From the NCBI RefSeq assembly GCF_028771845.1, contig NZ_CP118270.1, positions 992,001 through 1,056,000 of the forward strand: DNA of 64,000 nt, written 5' to 3'. Numbering within the stretch: position 1 is the first letter of the stretch; each line of letters begins with the position of its first letter. This DNA comes from Paenibacillus marchantiae (lineage in GTDB: Bacteria; Bacillota; Bacilli; Paenibacillales; Paenibacillaceae). Under the pieces are notes generated by a model, which worked only from the letters and a program-made list of their open reading frames with translations, did no database searches and was not told where the DNA came from. Both the position numbers and the translations under genes were made by a program. This document shows, one piece after another, positions 60,240-64,000 of this stretch.

Positions 60240-60570
60240 GAATCTTCTCCTTTTTGCATGCGACAACGAAGATAGTATTGAACTGGGTTATTCCTTAACG
60301 CTATGTGAACCTTCGATAAACCTATAAAAGATATTTCTATATTATTGCTATTGGTTAATTTAACCACATCTTATCACACCGCTAATGGGGTGAGTAGCCC
60401 ATACAATGGCAAACCAACCAACCTCTGATTGAATTTTGCGCAATTTTTGCGTTTTTGTGAATGAAATTGAACGTTTGGATGTAAACCGGGGGGAAAGAAG
60501 ACCTTGTTAGCTGTCGTAAGAAGCAAGTAGGTACATATGTAGAGCCCTCCGTCACCGGACGGCCCTCTCC
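60240..60570. other. Intergenic region between AAC(3) and diguanylate cyclase genes
   Basis: Nothing convincing. A weak GC-rich hairpin at about 60546-60566 (GCCCTCCGTC/GACGGCCC) just after the AAC(3)-like gene may be its terminator, but has no T-run. A 66-codon minus frame at 60374-60574 is not supported. Confidence 0.45.
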
Positions 60571-61344
60571 TCATTCGTATACAGTAGCCAAAGGCAAATT
60601 GTCTGAGAACAAATCCGGATTATCTTGGAGCATGCCCGTGATCACTTCCGTCAACAAAGCCGCATCACACACTCTGACAACCGCATCGCCAAGCTGCCCC
60701 TTACGCATCGCACCTTTACGTTCTAGAACGTCATCCACTTTCCAAAAATGCTCTGACCACGATAATCCGCAATGTCTCCGGGAAGGCACCGAAATTTCGG
60801 TTCCATCGGATAAAACCGTGCGTAACATCTCAGGCTCATCCGTTAATCTGCCCGGGATGTCGACCCATTCTTCGATACCATGGATAAACGTGTTCCGTTT
60901 CAGATCAACGCCGACCAACAAGATGGTTGCCTTCCGATCAAGCAGCTTGCCCCAGGCTGAGCCTCGTGCGCATGGTGTATCGAAAAGATGATCGTCCTTC
61001 GTAAATGCTTCGGCGTCGTGTCCCAGAGCGGCTACCGAATGTGTAGGGTGCCAAGAACGTACTACTTCAGGTCGTTTGCGAAATAGTTCTGGAAGAATAC
61101 CGACGCAGCATGGCGAAGATTCCACGTGGAACATCGGATTGTCCGCATTGATCGTGGACCATGTATGGGTTGGCAATACCAGCAGTCCGTCCTTCATATA
61201 CTCGGTCAATGCATCCAGTACCGTATCCGCACCACCTTCGACTTCGCCCATGCTTTTCATGGAAGAGTGAACGAGCAGCGTCCCTTGGTCGTCAATGCCG
61301 AGCTGACGCAGTTGGTGGAGCAAACTTTCTTGCGTATGTATCAT
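60571..61344 (-). CDS. AAC(3)-family N-acetyltransferase (YokD-like)
   Basis: Cytosolic acetyl-CoA-dependent acetyltransferase of 257 residues of the aminoglycoside 3-N-acetyltransferase family. Typical motifs: LLVHSSMKSMGEVEGGADTVLDAL at the start, LLVLPTHTW, and RSWHPTHSVAALG with the catalytic His. Whether aminoglycosides are real substrates is unclear; chromosomal YokD/YkzB-like members often show weak or no resistance. AAAGGAGG precedes the ATG, and an extended -10 (TGCTATAAT) lies upstream on the minus strand. Confidence 0.9.
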   Translation of the reverse strand: MIHTQESLLHQLRQLGIDDQGTLLVHSSMKSMGEVEGGADTVLDALTEYMKDGLLVLPTHTWSTINADNPMFHVESSPCCVGILPELFRKRPEVVRSWHPTHSVAALGHDAEAFTKDDHLFDTPCARGSAWGKLLDRKATILLVGVDLKRNTFIHGIEEWVDIPGRLTDEPEMLRTVLSDGTEISVPSRRHCGLSWSEHFWKVDDVLERKGAMRKGQLGDAVVRVCDAALLTEVITGMLQDNPDLFSDNLPLATVYE

Positions 61345-61367
61345 TAATAGATAACCTCCTTTGGGCT

Positions 61368-61376
61368 ATTATAGCA
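61368..61376 (-). promoter_or_regulatory. Extended -10 promoter of the AAC(3)-like gene
   Basis: On the minus strand TGCTATAAT, a perfect extended -10; no good -35 at 17-18 bases, which is common for extended -10 promoters. Confidence 0.55.
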
Positions 61377-61477
61377 AAATAGAGCGTAGACGACGGTACT
61401 AACGTTATCCTTTGTATTGGAGAGAGCACGAGACCTGTTTCAGGCCATACACCATGCGCCTCACGGCAAGACAAAGG

Positions 61478-61497
61478 GCCGGGGAACCCCCCGGCCA
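61478..61497 (-). terminator. Terminator of araA
   Basis: GGCCGGGG-aacc-CCCCGGCC, followed on the minus strand by CTTTGTCTTG. Confidence 0.75.
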
Positions 61498-61534
61498 TAA
61501 GGAAAGAATTTGTATAAGTTCATGAATAACAAAA

Positions 61535-62959
61535 CTATTTAATCACAACGTATTCCAGGTTCACCAATTTCGCATAGGTCACGATTTGATCCGTAGTCAG
61601 GTTCAAAGATACTACGGTATGGTGACCGCCTCCATTCTCGATCCAGGCTCTCACCCCATCCTGGAAGTTAGGCTTCACATTCCATAATACACGGGCTACC
61701 GGCAGATTAGGCGCTGGAACTGTCGGTTCGAATGCGGATACTTCGTTGATCAATAATTTGTAATGTGTTCCGAAGTCTGCCATGGAAACCACGACGCCTT
61801 CTCCTGCTTTGCCATCGAATACGAGACGTGCAGGATCTTCACGATCGCCAATACCCAGTGGGGACACAATGATTTTAGGTTTGTTGCTGGCGAGTGTCGG
61901 ATCTACTTCAAGCATATGGGATTGAAGGATAGCCTCTTGACCAGCCGCCATCTCGTACGTGTAATCCTCCATGAAGCCCGTGTTTTCGTTATGGGCCATA
62001 ACTTTGAGCAAACGGTCGAGTGCAGCCGTTTTCCAGTCGCCCTCTCCAGCAAAGCCGTATCCTTGGGCCATCAGGCGTTGAACAGCCAGACCCGGAAGCT
62101 GCTTCATGCCATGCAGATCCTCGAAGTTCGTGGTGAAGGCACTGTATCCACCCTCGTCCAGGAAACGTTTGATCGCAATTTCATAACTTGCTTGTACACG
62201 TACGCTAGCTTCCCAAGCTTCTTTGCTGTTCGTGCCATAATCGAATTCATACAGCTCTGCATACTGAGCGATTAGATCATCGATTTCTTGCTCCGTTACG
62301 GCATTCACGTATTGCACGAGGTCGCCGATACCGAAATAATCGACTGTCCATCCGAATTGGATCTGTGCTTCTACTTTATCGCCTTCGGTTACGCCCACAT
62401 TGCGCATGTTATCACCGAAGCGAGCAACTTTGATGTTAAAGCTTTCATTATAAGCTACCGCTACGTCCATCCAGTCAGCAACCTGCTGTTGCACTTCTGG
62501 GCGTTCCCAGTAACCAACAACGATTTTGTTTTGTTTTCTCAGACGTGCATTGATGAAGCCATATTCGCGATCACCGTGAGCCGCTTGGTTCAGGTTCATG
62601 AAGTCCATGTCGATTGTCGCCCATGGAATGCTTTCATTGAATTGTGTCGCGAGATGAAGTAACGGTTTTTGCAGCAATTTCGTACCCCGAATCCACATTT
62701 TCGCAGGCGAGAACGTATGCATCCAGGTGATCACACCCGCCACTTCGTCGCGATAGTTCACTTCTTTCATGATGCTCGTGATTTTATCTGCGCTTACCGC
62801 CAAATCCTGTAATACGAGCGGGTATGGCAGAACGCCGCTTGCATTGAGGGCATCCGTGATTTTCTGTGCGTTGGCTTTAACCTCACCCAGTGCTTCTTCC
62901 CCGTACAGATGCTGCGAACCTACGACGAACCAAAACTGTTTAGCTGCTGTTGCTGACAT
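61535..62959 (-). CDS. araA: L-arabinose isomerase
   Basis: Cytosolic metal-dependent isomerase of 474 residues converting L-arabinose to L-ribulose, the first step of arabinose use. N-terminal [21 protein letters not shown] is the family signature, with [32 protein letters not shown] and the catalytic-region EDYTYEM (Glu) and [10 protein letters not shown] (His). Length is normal. GATGATTAC spans the region upstream with a modest AGAGGA ribosome binding site. Follows araD on the same strand, with a 271-bp gap containing a palindromic repeat. It would process arabinose released by the GH43/AbfB and other secreted enzymes. Confidence 0.97.
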   Translation of the reverse strand: MSATAAKQFWFVVGSQHLYGEEALGEVKANAQKITDALNASGVLPYPLVLQDLAVSADKITSIMKEVNYRDEVAGVITWMHTFSPAKMWIRGTKLLQKPLLHLATQFNESIPWATIDMDFMNLNQAAHGDREYGFINARLRKQNKIVVGYWERPEVQQQVADWMDVAVAYNESFNIKVARFGDNMRNVGVTEGDKVEAQIQFGWTVDYFGIGDLVQYVNAVTEQEIDDLIAQYAELYEFDYGTNSKEAWEASVRVQASYEIAIKRFLDEGGYSAFTTNFEDLHGMKQLPGLAVQRLMAQGYGFAGEGDWKTAALDRLLKVMAHNENTGFMEDYTYEMAAGQEAILQSHMLEVDPTLASNKPKIIVSPLGIGDREDPARLVFDGKAGEGVVVSMADFGTHYKLLINEVSAFEPTVPAPNLPVARVLWNVKPNFQDGVRAWIENGGGHHTVVSLNLTTDQIVTYAKLVNLEYVVIK

Positions 62960-63230
62960 GTAATCATCCTCTTTTCATTTTTATAGTTGAACAAATGGGT
63001 TACACTTACCACTCCGATTGCAGTACCATCTTCCGATCGCTGGTTATCCCCGGATTTCTTTGATCAATTTTAATAAGGATGATATCCGGTTATAAAGGCG
63101 AGCGCTTCGCTTCTACAGATTGGTACTGCACTCTCCGTTATCGTGTAAAAGTTTGATACAACTTCATTGGTAGTAGTAACAAACAACTTATTCGCTTGAA
63201 TTATTATCAACCGATCGCTACATAACCAAA
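62960..63230. other. Intercistronic region between araD and araA with palindromic repeat
   Basis: Holds the repeat element at 63000-63148. On the araA side there is only a ribosome binding site. Its position between two codirectional genes makes effects on mRNA processing or stability possible. Confidence 0.6.
63000..63148. repeat. Dispersed palindromic repeat element, copy 2 (about 149 bp)
   Basis: Begins TTACACTTACCACTCCGATT and ends CTCTCCGTTATCGTGTAA. Internal stems: TGCAGTACCA (63019-63028) with TGGTACTGCA (63121-63130), and TTATCCCCGGAT with ATCCGGTTATAA. The GCTTCGCTTCT segment is conserved. Compared with copy 1 (1323-1474), the second stem is GCAGTACCA/TGGTACTGC instead of GGCAGAACAACC/GGTTATTTCTGCC, so both sides changed together and pairing is kept. 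Confidence 0.87.
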
Positions 63231-63926
63231 TTACTTCTGTCCGTAGTACGCGTCTTTTCCGTGTTTCCGCAAATAGTGTTTATCCAAAATGCCTTGCGGC
63301 AGTTCTTTTGCAAAGTTATTCAATTGCCGCGCATACAGGTTCATTTTGCACACTTCCTCCAGCACGACGCTGTTTACAACCGCCGACTTGGCGTCTTTGC
63401 CCCACGTGAACGGTGCATGACCATGAAGCAGAACTGCCGGGATCGACATCACATCCAGCCCGCGCTGTTCAAATGTTTCAATAATGAGACGGCCCGTCTC
63501 CGCTTCGTAGCCGCGATCAACTTCATCCTGGTTCAAGAAACGGGCACAAGGTACGGCACCATAGAAAGTGTCTGCATGTGTCGTCCCCATCACGGGTACG
63601 TCCAGACCAGCTTGCGCCCAGATGGTCGCCCAGGTGGAATGAGTATGCACAATGCCGCCGATTTCCGGGTAATGTTTGTAAAGCACAGCATGTGTCGCAG
63701 TATCCGAAGAAGGCCTCATGTCCCCCTCTACTACATTGCCGTCCAAATCCACCACTACCATGTCGCTCGCTTTCATCTTGTCGTAGCTGACACCGCTCGG
63801 TTTGATGACAAACAGACCACTTTCCCGATCCATCGCGCTGACATTACCCCATGTGAACTTCACAAGTCCGTGCTTCGGCAGCTCGAGATTCGCCTCATAG
63901 ACCTCTTCTTTCAGTTGTTCTAACAT
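63231..63926 (-). CDS. araD: L-ribulose-5-phosphate 4-epimerase
   Basis: Cytosolic zinc enzyme of 231 residues converting L-ribulose 5-phosphate to D-xylulose 5-phosphate, which enters the pentose-phosphate pathway. Class II aldolase fold: FTWGNVSAMDR, KPSGVSYDKM, zinc-binding VHTHSTWATIWA, TTHADTFYGAVP and HGHAPFTWGK. GGAGGG lies eight bases before the ATG, inside the end of the upstream gene, so translation is probably coupled. Confidence 0.97.
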   Translation of the reverse strand: MLEQLKEEVYEANLELPKHGLVKFTWGNVSAMDRESGLFVIKPSGVSYDKMKASDMVVVDLDGNVVEGDMRPSSDTATHAVLYKHYPEIGGIVHTHSTWATIWAQAGLDVPVMGTTHADTFYGAVPCARFLNQDEVDRGYEAETGRLIIETFEQRGLDVMSIPAVLLHGHAPFTWGKDAKSAVVNSVVLEEVCKMNLYARQLNNFAKELPQGILDKHYLRKHGKDAYYGQK

Positions 63927-63929
63927 GTG

Positions 63930-64000
63930 TTAGTCCCTCCCGTTCTCTACCAGATGATCTACCGCCGCCTGCTCAATTGCGAGGCCCTTCCGATAACGTT
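63930..64000 (-). CDS. 3' end of a gene upstream of araD (partial)
   Basis: The minus frame ends RYRKGLAIEQAAVDHLVENGRD then TAA at 63930-63932, three bases before the araD ATG, with the araD ribosome binding site inside it. From operon context it could be ribulokinase (araB) or the arabinose repressor; the 22 residues visible do not decide between them. Confidence 0.55.
   Translation of the reverse strand, partial: RYRKGLAIEQAAVDHLVENGRD

Noticed and set aside
60374..60574. 66-codon minus frame between AAC(3) and the diguanylate cyclase
   Set aside because: No ribosome binding site or recognisable domain, and it overlaps the end of the AAC(3) gene.

Overview
The window reads as a chromosomal segment of a plant-polymer-degrading, endospore-former-type Bacillota, most likely Paenibacillus. 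Pointers are a YxiN/DbpA-type DEAD-box helicase, an S-layer-homology (SLH) anchored phosphatase, a membrane-spanning YesN-type AraC regulator beside an LplA-type solute-binding lipoprotein, many secreted carbohydrate enzymes, and cre sites close to TGTAAGCGCTTACA. Start codons are frequently GTG or TTG with strong GGAGG-type ribosome binding sites, so several starts here are moved inward from the longest open frame. No rRNA, tRNA, CRISPR array or insertion sequence was seen.

Layout. 0-6.7 kb: lipid kinase, secreted leucine-rich-repeat protein, AraC regulator divergent from a GH30 glycosidase carrying a one-base frameshift, and a secreted GH10 xylanase with a perfect cre site. 7-12.1 kb: MFS exporter, then an iron block (Btr-like AraC/binding-protein fusion, siderophore-binding lipoprotein, IruO/YumC-like reductase) with a Fur box in front of each divergent arm. 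12.3-24.3 kb: secreted nucleotidase, lipoproteins, a macrolide phosphotransferase preceded by a leader peptide and attenuator, dbpA with a long structured 5' leader, a GH43-CBM32-AbfB enzyme, a methyltransferase and a WYL-regulator/reductase pair. 24.3-34 kb: TetR-DUF4180-SRPBCC-CE2 esterase run, MBL hydrolase, orphan histidine kinase, DinB protein, and a cluster of short-chain dehydrogenases with HxlR and MarR regulators. 34-46.3 kb: PL4 rhamnogalacturonan lyase, SMI1/KNR4-TPR protein, a PAP2 phosphatase with autotransporter-type strands and SLH repeats, and a YesN-type regulator with a permease-less sugar-binding lipoprotein. 46.4-51.6 kb: a large TerD-like protein, an unknown protein and malate:quinone oxidoreductase.

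51.9-58.4 kb is the accessory region and the most unusual part. A WXG100-type polymorphic toxin appears cut short by an in-frame TAG just before its immunity gene. An AT-rich cassette follows: an XRE regulator with a perfect palindrome over its ribosome binding site, a dGTPase-like HD phosphohydrolase and an Mrr-type nuclease with an unrecognised N-terminal domain. This looks like a phage-defence module not obviously matching a named system. 58.5-64 kb returns to core genes: a diguanylate cyclase, an AAC(3)-family acetyltransferase, and the arabinose genes araD and araA.

Between araD and araA, and again upstream of the leucine-rich-repeat gene, lies a ~150-bp palindromic element. The two copies have compensatory stem changes, so this is probably a structured dispersed repeat.
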